Positions 18,173 to 27,719 of a stretch of 57,336 nucleotides of DNA are shown one piece after another; the first letter of the stretch is position 1, and each line of letters begins with the position of its first letter. The stretch comes from Allobosea sp. AAP35 (GTDB taxonomy: Bacteria; Pseudomonadota; Alphaproteobacteria; Rhizobiales; Beijerinckiaceae), in assembly GCF_001295925.1 (NCBI RefSeq), contig NZ_LJHQ01000065.1:1-57336 (forward strand). The letters run 5' to 3'. The notes under the pieces were generated by a model. It saw nothing but the letters and a program-made list of their open reading frames with translations. It was not told the DNA's origin and did no database searches. The translations under genes and the position numbers were made by a program.

Positions 18173-19021
18173 ATGACCGAGATCGCGATCTTCGAGACCG
18201 TCGCCGCCATGCGCGCGGCGGTGGCGAACTGGCACGCGGCGGGCGACAAGGTTGGGCTCGTGCCGACCATGGGCGCGCTGCATGAGGGCCATATCGCGCT
18301 GGTGAAGGAAGCGCAGCGCCATGCCAGGCGGGTCATCGTCACGATCTTCGTCAACCCGACGCAGTTTGCGCCGCATGAGGACTTCAAGAAATACCCGCGT
18401 ACCTTCGACGACGATTGCGCCAAGCTCGTCGCAGCCGGCGCCGATGCGGTCTTCTTCCCCTCCGTCGAAGAGATGTACCCGGCCGGCTTTGCGACCCGCG
18501 TGCTGCTGCTCGGCCCCGCAGCCGTCGGCCTCGACGACCGCTTCCGGCCGACCCATTTCGAGGGCGTCGCGACGGTCTGCTGCAAGCTCTTCACGCAGTC
18601 GCGAGCCGATCTCGCCGTCTTCGGCGAGAAGGACTACCAGCAGCTCAAGGTGGTGACGCGCATGGCCGCCGATCTCGACCTCGGCATCGCGATCGTGCCA
18701 CTGCCGACCTTCCGCGAGCAAGACGGCCTCGCCATGTCCTCGCGCAACCGCTACCTCACCCCCGAACACCGCGCGCTGGCGCCGCTGCTGCACCGGGTCA
18801 TGCAGGCGCTGGCGGTCCGCATCCGCAACCGCGACGACCTGTTCAGGGCGGTCGCCGACGCGCAGGGCGAGATCATTTCGGCGGGATTCGAACTGGATTA
18901 TCTCGAGGCCCGCCATGCCGACACGCTGGCGCCGGTGACCTCGCTGGCCGACGGCCCCATCCGCCTGCTCATCGCGGCGCGCCTGGGCGCAACGCGGCTG
19001 ATCGACAATATCGCGGTGTGA
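18173..19021 (+). CDS. panC: Pantothenate synthetase
   Basis: This enzyme condenses pantoate and beta-alanine with ATP to make pantothenate for coenzyme A. The 282-aa protein has the HIGH-like PTMGALHEGH near residue 33, VNPTQFAPHEDF, GEKDYQQL and the MSSRNRYL loop, all typical. GAGGGACAAGG precedes the ATG. No panB or panD is nearby. It is divergent from the VWA gene across about 95 bases. Confidence 0.96.
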   Translation: MTEIAIFETVAAMRAAVANWHAAGDKVGLVPTMGALHEGHIALVKEAQRHARRVIVTIFVNPTQFAPHEDFKKYPRTFDDDCAKLVAAGADAVFFPSVEEMYPAGFATRVLLLGPAAVGLDDRFRPTHFEGVATVCCKLFTQSRADLAVFGEKDYQQLKVVTRMAADLDLGIAIVPLPTFREQDGLAMSSRNRYLTPEHRALAPLLHRVMQALAVRIRNRDDLFRAVADAQGEIISAGFELDYLEARHADTLAPVTSLADGPIRLLIAARLGATRLIDNIAV

Positions 19022-19030
19022 TGTGAAGAA

Positions 19031-19330
19031 TCATCCCAGATGGCGGCTCACATCCATGCGCTGGTGAAGTACGCGCATGACGTCCAACCCCGTCCCCGAG
19101 ATTGTGTAGAACACCCTATGCGATCCCACTGGATAGCATAGGTATCCGGCACGAATATCGCTCGGGCGACCGCGTTTTTGGCCGGAGGCGAGCGCCTCGA
19201 AACCCGCCACGATCATGCCGTGATAACGTTCTGCCTGCATCAGTGACCAGCGCTCGGCCGTGTAGGACCAGATCTCTTCGAGATCGGCTTCCGCGCGAGG
19301 TGAAAGCCGATAGCCAAGCGGCTCAGCCAT
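19031..19330 (-). CDS. parE: ParE/RelE-family toxin
   Basis: The 99-aa toxin of a type II module has the ParE-family pattern: YRLSPRAEADLEEIWSYTAERW at the start and a C-terminal SHRVFYTISGTGLDVMRVLHQRMD. ParE members poison gyrase, but some family proteins act differently. Its ATG overlaps the end of parD by eight bases, so the two are co-translated, with antitoxin first. Ends nine bases from the panC stop, convergent. Confidence 0.88.
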   Translation of the reverse strand: MAEPLGYRLSPRAEADLEEIWSYTAERWSLMQAERYHGMIVAGFEALASGQKRGRPSDIRAGYLCYPVGSHRVFYTISGTGLDVMRVLHQRMDVSRHLG

Positions 19331-19565
19331 TCCGGGCGCGCATCCGCGCCTTGAACGCCTCATTGTCGAAGGGGCGCGGGGGCCCGGACTGTTCCCCTTC
19401 GATCAACGCGTTCTCGAGGGCTTTGACCTTAGCCTCGTGATCCTCGAGCAGGCGCAACCCGGCGCGCACGACATCGCTCGCCGAGCCATAGCGACCAGTT
19501 TCGATCTGCACGCCCACAAAGCTGCTGAAATGCTCATCGAGCGAAACCGACGTGATCTTCGACAT
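19323..19565 (-). CDS. parD: ParD-family antitoxin
   Basis: This 80-aa antitoxin has an N-terminal ribbon-helix-helix (ITSVSLDEHFSSFVGVQIETGRYGSASDVVRAGLRLL) for DNA binding and dimerisation, and a C-terminal toxin-binding tail (RPFDNEAFKARMRARNG). ParD proteins autorepress; an inverted repeat GCGAGC/GCTCGC at 19596-19612, about 31-47 bases upstream of the ATG, is a candidate operator. Confidence 0.88.
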   Translation of the reverse strand: MSKITSVSLDEHFSSFVGVQIETGRYGSASDVVRAGLRLLEDHEAKVKALENALIEGEQSGPPRPFDNEAFKARMRARNG

Positions 19566-19627
19566 GACGTCTCCCTCGACCCGGCTTTCAAGATAGCGAG
19601 CGGTGGGCTCGCCGCCAAGCGGCTGCG

Positions 19628-20065
19628 CTAAAGCAGCCCCAACCCCGCCAACTCGCGCCGCAGCGCCTCGGGCATCGCGCCGAGATCGCCGCTGCGGCCG
19701 TCGATGTCGCGGGGTGCGTCGGTCTCGGTGAGATAGCGCCAGCCCTGGAACGGGCGGCAGGGCCGCGGCTCCAGCGCCACGACCACGGGCTCCAGCACGA
19801 GATGGCAACGGCCGATACCGTCGCCATCGGTGAAGGGGCGAATGGCGGTCAGGCGCTGCCGCGCCGCGATCTGGCCCTTGATCACCCAGTAGAGCGAGCC
19901 GCCATCGAGCAGCTCGTCGAGGCGCTTGGGCACCATGCGGGTGGTGTGCATCTGCTCGGCCGGCCGACCAAGCCGCCGCTCCAGCGTCAGCCGCTCCTCG
20001 ATCCACTCTTCGAGATCGTTGATCGATTCGGCGCCGACGCAGAGCTTGAGCAGATGGAGAGCCAT
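19628..20065 (-). CDS. DUF1489 family protein
   Basis: The 145-aa protein begins MALHLLKLCVGAESINDLEEW and has HTTRMVPKRLDELLDGGSLYWVIKGQI, features of the alphaproteobacterial DUF1489 family. It looks soluble and cytoplasmic; function unknown. The gene is transcribed toward parD with 62 bases between them. Confidence 0.85.
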   Translation of the reverse strand: MALHLLKLCVGAESINDLEEWIEERLTLERRLGRPAEQMHTTRMVPKRLDELLDGGSLYWVIKGQIAARQRLTAIRPFTDGDGIGRCHLVLEPVVVALEPRPCRPFQGWRYLTETDAPRDIDGRSGDLGAMPEALRRELAGLGLL

Positions 20066-20140
20066 GGCGGGCAACCTAATGCCGGCGACGCAACCCGACC
20101 AGCACCCGCGCGTTTCTCTCCACAGATGCGATGCGCAACC

Positions 20141-20218
20141 GTCACTGCGAGCGCAGCGAAGCAATCCAGCGTTTCGCACTATGTCCGCCTGGATTGCTTC
20201 GCTGCGCTCGCAATGACG
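20141..20218. repeat. Palindromic intergenic repeat, family B (copy 2)
   Basis: Arms GTCACTGCGAGCGCAGCGAAG and CTTCGCTGCGCTCGCAATGAC, with inner CAATCCAG and CTGGATTG. It resembles the copy at 11.4 kb but has a longer and cleaner stem. It lies between the divergent DUF1489 and SDR genes, so it is upstream of both, unusual for such elements. Confidence 0.8.
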
Positions 20219-20264
20219 ATGATTCAGCACCGCCGACGAGACATTGGATCGAACGGAGACAGAC

Positions 20265-21032
20265 ATGCACGGGCTCAACGACAAGGCCATCCTCGTCACC
20301 GGCTCGACCAACGGCATCGGCCGGGCGATGGCGGAGCGGCTGGTCGCCGATGGCGCGAAGGTCCTCGTCCATGGCCGCGACCAGGCCGAGGTCGACGATG
20401 CCTGCCGCGAACTCGGCACCGCCGCCAAGGGCGCCACCGGCGATCTGGCCGATCCGGCCACGGCGCAGGCGCTGGTCGATGCGACGGTCCAAGCGTTCGG
20501 GCACATCGATGGGCTGGTCAACAATGCCGGCATGTACCCGCGCGGCACGATCGGCGAGACCACGGCTGACTTCTTCGACAAGGTCTTCGCCGTCAACGCG
20601 CGCGCGCCGCTGCTCTGCGCCGAGGCTGCGATCCGCGCCTTCCGCCGGCAGGGCTCGGGTGGATCGATCGTGACCATCGGCTCGATCAACGCCTGGTGCG
20701 GACAGCAAAATCTCACCGTCTATTCCATGTCCAAGGGCGCGCTGATGACGATGACGCGCAACCTCGCTGACGCGCTCGGCCCCGAGCGCATCCGCCTCAA
20801 CCAGCTCAATGTCGGCTGGACCTTCACCGCCAATGAGGATGCGACACAGCAGAAGGAGGGAAAGGCGCCGGGCTGGGAGAACCATGTGCCCCTCCGCCAG
20901 GCCCCGAGCGGCCAGATCATGCAGCCGGCCGAGATCGCCGCCCATACCGCCTTCTGGCTGTCGGACCAGAGCGCCCCGGTCTCGGGCCAGATCTACGAGG
21001 TCGAGCAGTTCCCGGTGATCGGGCGGATGTGA
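20265..21032 (+). CDS. SDR family NAD(P)-dependent oxidoreductase
   Basis: This classical short-chain dehydrogenase of 255 aa has the nucleotide-binding TGSTNGIG (residues 12-19), NNAG, the catalytic Ser in TIGSINAW and YSMSK (Tyr and Lys). The Ser-Tyr-Lys triad is intact. Substrate unknown. GGAG sits ten bases upstream of the ATG; a TTG seven codons earlier also opens the frame. Not obviously linked to neighbours. Confidence 0.88.
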   Translation: MHGLNDKAILVTGSTNGIGRAMAERLVADGAKVLVHGRDQAEVDDACRELGTAAKGATGDLADPATAQALVDATVQAFGHIDGLVNNAGMYPRGTIGETTADFFDKVFAVNARAPLLCAEAAIRAFRRQGSGGSIVTIGSINAWCGQQNLTVYSMSKGALMTMTRNLADALGPERIRLNQLNVGWTFTANEDATQQKEGKAPGWENHVPLRQAPSGQIMQPAEIAAHTAFWLSDQSAPVSGQIYEVEQFPVIGRM

Positions 21033-21081
21033 GCGGGCGATCCCGTCAAAACGCGAATGCCAAGACCCATCCAACACGCGA

Positions 21082-21190
21082 CGTCATTGCGGACAAGCCG
21101 CGTAGCGGCGCAGCTCCGGAATCCATCATAGAGCACCGTCATGCCTTACGATGGATTCTGGGTCTTCGCTGCGCTCGCCCGGAATGACGG
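21082..21190. repeat. Palindromic intergenic repeat, family A (copy 2)
   Basis: Outer arms GTCATTGCGGAC and CCGGAATGAC, inner GGAATCCATC and GATGGATTCT. It lies in the convergent gap between the SDR and mccA genes. Confidence 0.8.
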
Positions 21191-21274
21191 AGCACGTGTT
21201 TGCTCTGCGGGAAAAGAGCCGATGAACGCGATTCCAAATGAGGAACCGTCCGCAAGCGACTCCAACGACTCAGC

Positions 21275-21320
21275 TAGTCCCCCAGCACCACCACCTTTAG
21301 TCCCCCAGCACCACCACCTT
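21275..21320. repeat. Exact 23-base tandem duplication across the mccA stop
   Basis: Bases 21275-21297 repeat exactly at 21298-21320. The second copy encodes the final residues KVVVLGD of the biotin carboxylase on the minus strand; the first lies just past the stop codon. This looks like a slippage duplication. Confidence 0.9.
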
Positions 21321-23282
21321 CGCGCCCTCGGCCACCTGAGCACCCGCCTCGCCCGCGACCTCGCTCACAGTCCCGTCACGCGGGGCCACCAGCACATGCT
21401 CCATCTTCATCGCCTCGACGATGGCGAGCCGCTGGCCCTTCACCACCGCGTCACCGGCCGCAACGAACAGCGCGATCAGCTTGCCGTGCATCGGCGCCTT
21501 GATCACGCCGCCGGAACCGGCTGCCGCGTCGAGATCCACACTGAACGGATCGAACAGAGCCACAGAAGTCTGCCGGCCGCGATGCAGCGCCAGCCAGGTG
21601 CCCCGCTCGCCTTGCGCCAGCGCGATCTCGTGCTCGCCCTCGGCAATATCATGGCCCGGCAGGCTGATGTGGGCGCCCTCATCATGCCACTCGATCCGCG
21701 CCTCGACCCGCTCGCCATCGACCAGCAGCGGCAGCCCAATCGCCGGGCGCGGCATCAGCGAAAAGGCGTCTGCTACGAGCCAGGGCGAACGATGCTCGCC
21801 ATCGACACGCTCGGCTGCCTGCATCACGCCGGCAAGCTCGCGCTCCTCCTCGAGCTGGAGCGCAGCGGCCGCCACCGCCGCTGCGTCGAGCGGCTGCGGC
21901 TCGGCCCCCAGCGCCGTGATGTTGCGTTCGATGAAGCCGGTGTCGAAGGGGCCGTCGCGGAAGCCCTGCGCCTCCGTTAGCTTCTTCAGGAAAGCGAGAT
22001 TGGTGCGCGGGCCCGCGACCACCGTCTGCCCCAGGGCCGCGCCGAGACGATCGAGCGCCTCGTCGCGCGTCGCGCCATGGGCGATGATCTTGGCGATCAT
22101 CGGGTCATAGAACGGTGTCACCGTATCGCCGGCCTCGACGCCGGTGTCGATGCGGATGCCCTCGCCCTCCGGGAATTGCAACGCCCAGAGCTTGCCGGTC
22201 GAGGGCAGGAAGCCCTTCTCCGGATCCTCGGCATAGAGCCGCGCCTCGACGGCATGCCCGGTGGCGGTCACATCGCCTTGCGAAAAGCCCAGCTTCTCGC
22301 CGGCCGCGACCCGCAGCTGCAGTTCGACCAGATCGAGCCCGGTGATCGCCTCCGTCACCGGATGCTCGACCTGCAGCCGCGTGTTCATCTCCATGAAGTA
22401 GAACCGGTCGGCGCGCAGGCCCTCGCGCCCGTCGGCGATGAACTCGACCGTGCCCGCCCCGACATAACCAACCGCCTTCGCCGCTTCGGTCGCGGCCCGG
22501 CCCATCGCGGCGCGGACCTCGTCGGTCATGCCCGGGGCCGGCGCCTCCTCGATGACCTTCTGGTGGCGGCGCTGCAGCGAGCAGTCGCGCTCGAACAGAT
22601 GCACGACGTTGCCGTGGCTGTCGCCAAAAACCTGGATTTCGACATGGCGCGGCGAGAGCACATATTTCTCGACCAGCACGCGGGCATCGCCAAAGGCGCT
22701 CTGCCCCTCGCGCTGCGCGCTGGTAAGCGCGTCAGCAAAATCCGCCGCGCGGTCCACCTTCTTCATGCCCTTGCCGCCGCCGCCCGCGACCGCCTTGATC
22801 AGCACGGGATAGCCGATGCGTTCGGCCTCCTTCGCGAGGAACTCCACGCCCTGCTCGGCGCCGTGATAGCCCGGCACCACCGGCACATTTGCCTTTTCGA
22901 CCAGCGCCTTGGCGGCGTCCTTCAATCCCATCGCGCGGATCGCCGAGGCCGGCGGCCCGACGAAGACGATGCCCGCCTGCGCGCAGGCCTCGGCGAAATC
23001 GGCATTCTCGGAGAGGAAGCCGTAGCCCGGATGGATGCAGGCAGCGCCGGACTCCTTCGCCACCGCCAGGATCTTGGCCCCGTCGAGATAGCTCTCGCGG
23101 GCCGGCGCGGGGCCGATATGATAGGCCTCATCGGCCATCTGCACGAACAGCGCCTCGGCGTCCGCGTCGGAATAGACCGCGATGGTGCGCAGGCCCAGCC
23201 GGCTGGCCGTGCGGATGACGCGACAGGCGACCTCGCCGCGATTGGCGATCAGGATGGAGGGCAGCGTCTCGGCGATCGTCAT
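21297..23282 (-). CDS. mccA: Methylcrotonyl-CoA carboxylase, biotin-containing alpha subunit
   Basis: The 661-aa protein carries a biotin carboxylase domain (ILIANRGEVACRVI; GGGGKGMKKV; EMNTRLQVEHPVTE), a middle domain and a C-terminal biotinyl domain with VEAMKMEHVL near residue 627. With the beta subunit it carboxylates 3-methylcrotonyl-CoA in leucine catabolism. The assignment to this acyl-CoA carboxylase rather than another relies on length and on mccB and ivd within 17 kb. The propionyl-CoA enzyme is encoded separately near 45 kb. mccB is 5.5 kb away, not adjacent as usual. Confidence 0.85.
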   Translation of the reverse strand: MTIAETLPSILIANRGEVACRVIRTASRLGLRTIAVYSDADAEALFVQMADEAYHIGPAPARESYLDGAKILAVAKESGAACIHPGYGFLSENADFAEACAQAGIVFVGPPASAIRAMGLKDAAKALVEKANVPVVPGYHGAEQGVEFLAKEAERIGYPVLIKAVAGGGGKGMKKVDRAADFADALTSAQREGQSAFGDARVLVEKYVLSPRHVEIQVFGDSHGNVVHLFERDCSLQRRHQKVIEEAPAPGMTDEVRAAMGRAATEAAKAVGYVGAGTVEFIADGREGLRADRFYFMEMNTRLQVEHPVTEAITGLDLVELQLRVAAGEKLGFSQGDVTATGHAVEARLYAEDPEKGFLPSTGKLWALQFPEGEGIRIDTGVEAGDTVTPFYDPMIAKIIAHGATRDEALDRLGAALGQTVVAGPRTNLAFLKKLTEAQGFRDGPFDTGFIERNITALGAEPQPLDAAAVAAAALQLEEERELAGVMQAAERVDGEHRSPWLVADAFSLMPRPAIGLPLLVDGERVEARIEWHDEGAHISLPGHDIAEGEHEIALAQGERGTWLALHRGRQTSVALFDPFSVDLDAAAGSGGVIKAPMHGKLIALFVAAGDAVVKGQRLAIVEAMKMEHVLVAPRDGTVSEVAGEAGAQVAEGAKVVVLGD

Positions 23283-23326
23283 GGGCGGCGGTCCTCGGGC
23301 GTCGTTCCTGCGCAGGCGTGCCGCCT

Positions 23327-23986
23327 TTATAGCCCGCCGACGGGTGCTGTCGCCGCCTTGTTGTGCACAGGCGCATCGGCAGGCTTCACGCGCAGCGAAC
23401 GCCAGATCGCCCAGGTCGCCTGGAAGCAGAGCCCGGCGACGAAGACGTCGAAGACATATTCCGGCCAACGCACCGGCGCGACGCGCGCCGCCAGCCCCAC
23501 CAGGGCAAAACCCGTCGTCGAGATCACATCGTTGCGCGACGACAGCCAGGTCGCCTTGATGACGGGATTGTCCTCGCCCCGGAAGCGCCAGAGCACGGCG
23601 ACGATCAAGACCGCGATCACCACGGCGCTGCCGGCCGAGAAGCCGAGCGCCCAGATCTCGATCGGCCGCGGCACGGCGATCTTGGCGGCGAGGTCGTAGA
23701 GCGTGTGGAAGCCCGCCACCGCCATCACCGCGCCGATCGCCAGCGCCGCCAGCCGCTCGGCCCGGGCATCGCGCCCGAACACCACCGCCGCGATACCATA
23801 AAGCGCGACGTCATAGACCCAGTCGACGCCATCCTTGAACAATTGCGCATTGCCCACCGCGAGCGCGTAAGCCACGACGCCGCTGGCGAAGACGAGGATG
23901 CCGAGCGCGATGCCCCAGATGGTCAGGGTGTAGGCGCGGGCGATGCGCGGCGCGACGGGCACGGCATTGTCGTGAGGCTCAGCCAT
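23327..23986 (-). CDS. Cation-diffusion-facilitator-like membrane protein
   Basis: The 219-aa protein has six predicted membrane helices and resembles the membrane part of CDF transporters. TM2 carries KDGVDWVYDVALY and TM5 KATWLSSRNDVISTTG, where CDF proteins hold the metal-site HxxxD pairs. Here the positions read DxxxD and SxxxD, so the canonical His ligands are absent. The C-terminal cytoplasmic metal-binding domain is also missing. Transport of a divalent metal is possible but not assured. Confidence 0.6.
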   Translation of the reverse strand: MAEPHDNAVPVAPRIARAYTLTIWGIALGILVFASGVVAYALAVGNAQLFKDGVDWVYDVALYGIAAVVFGRDARAERLAALAIGAVMAVAGFHTLYDLAAKIAVPRPIEIWALGFSAGSAVVIAVLIVAVLWRFRGEDNPVIKATWLSSRNDVISTTGFALVGLAARVAPVRWPEYVFDVFVAGLCFQATWAIWRSLRVKPADAPVHNKAATAPVGGL

Positions 23987-24001
23987 CCCTCAAACCCTCA
24001 C

Positions 24002-24104
24002 CGTCATTCCGGGCAAGCGAAGCGGTGCCGATCCGGAATCCATCATAGGCGCAGTGCTTTACGATGGATTCCGGAGCTCCGCTTCGCTGCGTCCGGAATG
24101 ACGG
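24002..24104. repeat. Palindromic intergenic repeat, family A (copy 3)
   Basis: Outer arms GTCATTCCGGGC and GTCCGGAATGAC, inner GGAATCCATC and GATGGATTCC. It lies between the SDR gene and the CDF-like gene, both on the minus strand. Confidence 0.8.
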
Positions 24105-24140
24105 AGCGCTTCAACGACGAAACCGGAAGCAGCCTGCCCC

Positions 24141-24917
24141 TCACCCGCGCCCGACAAACGGCGCATTCGTCGCCATCACCGTGACGAACAGCACATTGGC
24201 CTCCGGGGGCAGGCTCGCCATGTGCAGCACGGTCGTCGCGACATGGTCGACATCCATCACCGGCTCGACCTTGATCGAGCCGTCGGCCTGCGGCACGCCG
24301 GTGGTCATCTTGCGCGCCATCTCGGTCAGGGCATTGCCGATATCGACCTGGCCGACCGCGATGCCGTATTTGCGCCCGTCCAGCGAGGCCGTCTTGGTCA
24401 GGCCGTTGATGGCGTGCTTGGTTGCGGTATAGGCGACCGAATTGGGCCGCGGCGCATGGGCCGAGATCGAGCCGTTGTTGATGATGCGCCCGCCCTGCGG
24501 CTCCTGGCTCTTCATCAGCCTGAAGGCGGCCTGCGTGCACAGAAAGGGGCCGGTCAGGTTGGTGTCGACGACCTTCTGCCAGTCCTCCAGCGAGAGATCC
24601 TCCAGCATGATGCCGCCGGGCGCGTTCACGCCGGCATTGTTGAACAGCACGTCGAGCCGCCCGAACGCTTCCTTCGTCCTGGCAAACAGCGCATCCACCG
24701 AGGCCTTGTCGGTGACGTCGGTCGAAACGGCGAGCGCCTGCGAGGCGTCCACGCCCGACAGCGCGATCGTCTCCTCCAGCGCATCGATCCGGCGCCCGGC
24801 CAGCACGGTGCGGTAGCCGTCTTTCAGGAAGGCGAGCGCCACGGCCCGCCCGACGCCCGATCCGGCTCCGGTGATGATCGCGACCTTTGTGTGAGCGGCT
24901 TTGCTGGCGGACGGCAT
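24141..24917 (-). CDS. SDR family oxidoreductase
   Basis: This 258-aa short-chain dehydrogenase has TGAGSGVG for cofactor binding, [10 protein letters not shown], the catalytic Ser in [10 protein letters not shown] and YTATK. It keeps the full Ser-Tyr-Lys triad. An Arg pair after beta-2 (AGRRID) hints at NADP, but this is inference. Substrate unknown. The start at MPSASKAAH was chosen over upstream codons that would add a non-homologous tail. Confidence 0.85.
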   Translation of the reverse strand: MPSASKAAHTKVAIITGAGSGVGRAVALAFLKDGYRTVLAGRRIDALEETIALSGVDASQALAVSTDVTDKASVDALFARTKEAFGRLDVLFNNAGVNAPGGIMLEDLSLEDWQKVVDTNLTGPFLCTQAAFRLMKSQEPQGGRIINNGSISAHAPRPNSVAYTATKHAINGLTKTASLDGRKYGIAVGQVDIGNALTEMARKMTTGVPQADGSIKVEPVMDVDHVATTVLHMASLPPEANVLFVTVMATNAPFVGRG

Positions 24918-25047
24918 GGCGTATCCTCTGGTTTCTTGATCGTTCAACCGTTTTGAAACGGTGTCGGCGACCATAGCAGCGCCAGAGTAAGACGGAACCG
25001 GCTTTCGCGCAGATGGCCTGCGCGCGTGTCGCCAGGCCGGGCCTGCC

Positions 25048-26976
25048 CTATCCCGCCTTCGCCATGCTGATCCAGGGGCAGTTGACGACGGGCTGCGGCG
25101 GCTCGACGGGGCGACCGATGAGATAGCCTTGGAACGCATCGATCCCCAGCGCCAGCAGCGCCTGCGCCTGTTTCGGGGTCTCGACGCCCTCGGCGACGAT
25201 CTGCAGATCGAACCGTCGGGCGATCAACACCGCCCCTTCGATCACCGAGCGGGATTTGCCATCGATATCGGCGATGAAGGACCGGTCGATCTTGATCTGT
25301 CGAATCGGAAAATCGCGCAGGCGGGCCAGCGAGGAATAGCCCGTGCCGAAATCGTCGACGGCAAGACAGATGCCGATGGCGTCCAGCTGGTTGAGCACCT
25401 CGAGCATCTGAGCGTCGCTAGCCGGCATGAATACCGACTCGGTGACCTCGAGATGAAGCCAGGAGGCCGCCAGCCCATGTCGGGCCAACGTCGTGCGCAC
25501 GATCTCGATGAAGTCCGGCTGCACCAGTTGTCTGACCGAGCAATTGACCGCCACCGCTGCGCGGATGCCGGAGCGGTGCCAGAGTGCTGCGGCCTCGCAA
25601 GCCCGGTCCAGCACCCAGGCGCCCAGCGCGCCGATCTGGTTGCTTTCCTCGGCGATGGAGATGAATTCATCCGGCGACAGATGACCGAGCGTGGGGTGAG
25701 CCCAGCGGATCAGCGCTTCAAATGCCCGCAATTCGCCCGTCGCGGCGCCCACGATCGGCTGGAACGCGAGCCAAAACTGATGTTCGTCGAGGCCGGAGCG
25801 AATATCGTCGGCAATGCGCTCGCGCCGCTCCAGGGCGGCGGCCAGTGACGGATCGTAACAGATTGGAACGACCGAGCCCTGTCGTTTTGCCTGGGCGGCG
25901 GCGAGATCGGCTGCCCGGATCAGCTCTTCCAGACCTGTCCCGTTTTCAGGGCAGCGCGCGACACCGATGCTGGCGCTGACGTCCAGCGTCTGGCCGTAGA
26001 ACACGAAGGGCGCGGCGAAGAGCGCGACAAGCTGGGAGTCGATCCGGTCGGCTTCATTGGCCGCGGGGATGAGGATCACAAGTTCATCACCACCCCAGCG
26101 GCCGACCATCGCATCTGGGGGCAGGCGCACCACGAGCCTCGCTGCCACCTCTCGCAGCACATAGTCACCGGCCTCATGGCCCAACGTATCGTTGATTCGC
26201 TTGAAGCGGTTCAGGTCGAGGAAATAGACATAGCCCTGACAGTGCCCCTCGGCGGCCAGGCTGAACAGATCGCTCAGCCCGCGTCGGTTCAGCAACCCCG
26301 TCAACAGGTCATGCGAAGCCTGGTGCTTCAGCGTCTCGGTTCGCTCGCGAACCTTGTTCTCGAGCGTCTGGTTTGCATCGAGCACCTGCGCCATCAGCTC
26401 CGTGTTGCGTTGCCCCAGTTGCACCGACTGCATCAGGAGAAGGCGGTTGCCCCGATGCGCCACGATCATCACAACGGTGAAGATCAGCCCAACGAGACCG
26501 ATCACAGCGGTCACCGCTTCGCCTTGTCCGAACGCCATTAGCCGGACACAGCCCGGAACCATCAGGATGGAAATGTAGAGCGGGCCAATCAGCGCAAACA
26601 GTGCCAGCACGCCAATCGCACCCGCGGCCATGCCGGCCAGGATGATGCTGGTGCTGTATCTGACCAGAGGATCGGGGAACGCCAGCAGAAGCCAGCCCAG
26701 AACCGCCCAGCCGGCCGCCCCCACCAGCATGCCGAGACCCGCGATCAGGATCTGGCGCCGGGCCTCGGCCTCGCTACCGTCCTCGGACGGCGCGCGTCCT
26801 CCCGTCCACACATGCACGATGATCCGGAGCAGGGAGGCAAGGGTAACAAAACCCAGCCACCACCACACCCACGCCACGCCGGCCGATGCCGCCGACAAGC
26901 TTACTGCGACCGATGCCGCAAAGTTAACGAACAGGGAGGGAAGATAATTGCGCCGAACGATCGGGAACAAGGCCAT
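25048..26976 (-). CDS. Membrane-bound GGDEF-EAL cyclic-di-GMP protein
   Basis: The 642-aa protein has an N-terminal membrane region of about six helices (residues 1-180), a short coiled segment ([18 protein letters not shown]), a GGDEF domain and a C-terminal EAL domain. The diguanylate cyclase signature reads RWGGDEL, with Leu at the last position. The phosphodiesterase part has [24 protein letters not shown] and EGVET, so it looks active. Net effect on c-di-GMP is probably breakdown, though dual activity is possible. ATG at MALFPIV was chosen. Confidence 0.9.
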   Translation of the reverse strand: MALFPIVRRNYLPSLFVNFAASVAVSLSAASAGVAWVWWWLGFVTLASLLRIIVHVWTGGRAPSEDGSEAEARRQILIAGLGMLVGAAGWAVLGWLLLAFPDPLVRYSTSIILAGMAAGAIGVLALFALIGPLYISILMVPGCVRLMAFGQGEAVTAVIGLVGLIFTVVMIVAHRGNRLLLMQSVQLGQRNTELMAQVLDANQTLENKVRERTETLKHQASHDLLTGLLNRRGLSDLFSLAAEGHCQGYVYFLDLNRFKRINDTLGHEAGDYVLREVAARLVVRLPPDAMVGRWGGDELVILIPAANEADRIDSQLVALFAAPFVFYGQTLDVSASIGVARCPENGTGLEELIRAADLAAAQAKRQGSVVPICYDPSLAAALERRERIADDIRSGLDEHQFWLAFQPIVGAATGELRAFEALIRWAHPTLGHLSPDEFISIAEESNQIGALGAWVLDRACEAAALWHRSGIRAAVAVNCSVRQLVQPDFIEIVRTTLARHGLAASWLHLEVTESVFMPASDAQMLEVLNQLDAIGICLAVDDFGTGYSSLARLRDFPIRQIKIDRSFIADIDGKSRSVIEGAVLIARRFDLQIVAEGVETPKQAQALLALGIDAFQGYLIGRPVEPPQPVVNCPWISMAKAG

Positions 26977-27209
26977 GGAGACCTCGCCCGAGGGCTGCAG
27001 AACCACGGGGGGATGCGCAAACAACAGGCTCGTCCAGACTTGAGAACACCAACGTCAGTCCGGAACCGTTACAGCGAAATCGATAGTCAAACGTAAAGAT
27101 CGATGCCGCGTTTTGGGCGCATCGATGCGCAGCGGCCACTTGACCCGTCACGCTCCGGCGCGCAGCGCCTCGGCGGCCGGCCGCTGGTTCGATCGTCGAC
27201 CCGCCCGCC

Positions 27210-27587
27210 CTACTCCACCGGCGTCCAGGTCACCGTCTTGCAGATCACACCGACGATGCAGCCGCGTGTGGACAGGCCGTCGGGCTTGACCGTCAGGGTC
27301 ATGGCGAAGCGGCGGTTGCGCTTGGGATCGAAGGCCTCCCCCTTGAGCGTGTCGGCCCCCTCGGGCTTCAGCGTCAGCACCAACCGGTCGCCGACCTCCT
27401 CGCCGCCGCTGGTGTCCTTGATCCAGACATTGGTGGCGCAGATGTCGCTGCCGCAGGGCGCGATCCGCACGCGGGCATTGCCGTCGTCGCGCAGCCAGAC
27501 GCCGCTGGGGTCGGGGCTGTTGGAAAGCGCCGGCAGAGGCGCCAGAAGCGCCAAAATGAGGGTCGGAGCAGCCAGGGTCGGCTTCAT
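27210..27587 (-). CDS. DUF2147 family exported protein
   Basis: The 125-aa product has a signal peptide (cleavage near ALSNS), then PSGVWLRDDGNARVRIAPCGSDICATNVWIKDT and a C-terminal CIVGVICKTVTWTP. These match the DUF2147 family: a small beta-barrel with conserved cysteine pairs. Function unknown. It is divergent from the DUF2177 gene across 132 bases. Confidence 0.82.
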   Translation of the reverse strand: MKPTLAAPTLILALLAPLPALSNSPDPSGVWLRDDGNARVRIAPCGSDICATNVWIKDTSGGEEVGDRLVLTLKPEGADTLKGEAFDPKRNRRFAMTLTVKPDGLSTRGCIVGVICKTVTWTPVE

Positions 27588-27719
27588 GGTCGGTTCTCCC
27601 AATCGGTCTGGCCTGTCGATACGCTGCTTCCGTCGCAGCGGTTTCACGATCACGCGGAATGTGATCCCCCCGGGCACCGGGGGCGTAGGAAGCACCAGAC
27701 CCGCAACCGGAGACATGCC

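Noticed and set aside
22077..23699. Plus-strand open frame opposite mccA
   Set aside because: Antisense shadow of a conserved gene; no ribosome site or domain.
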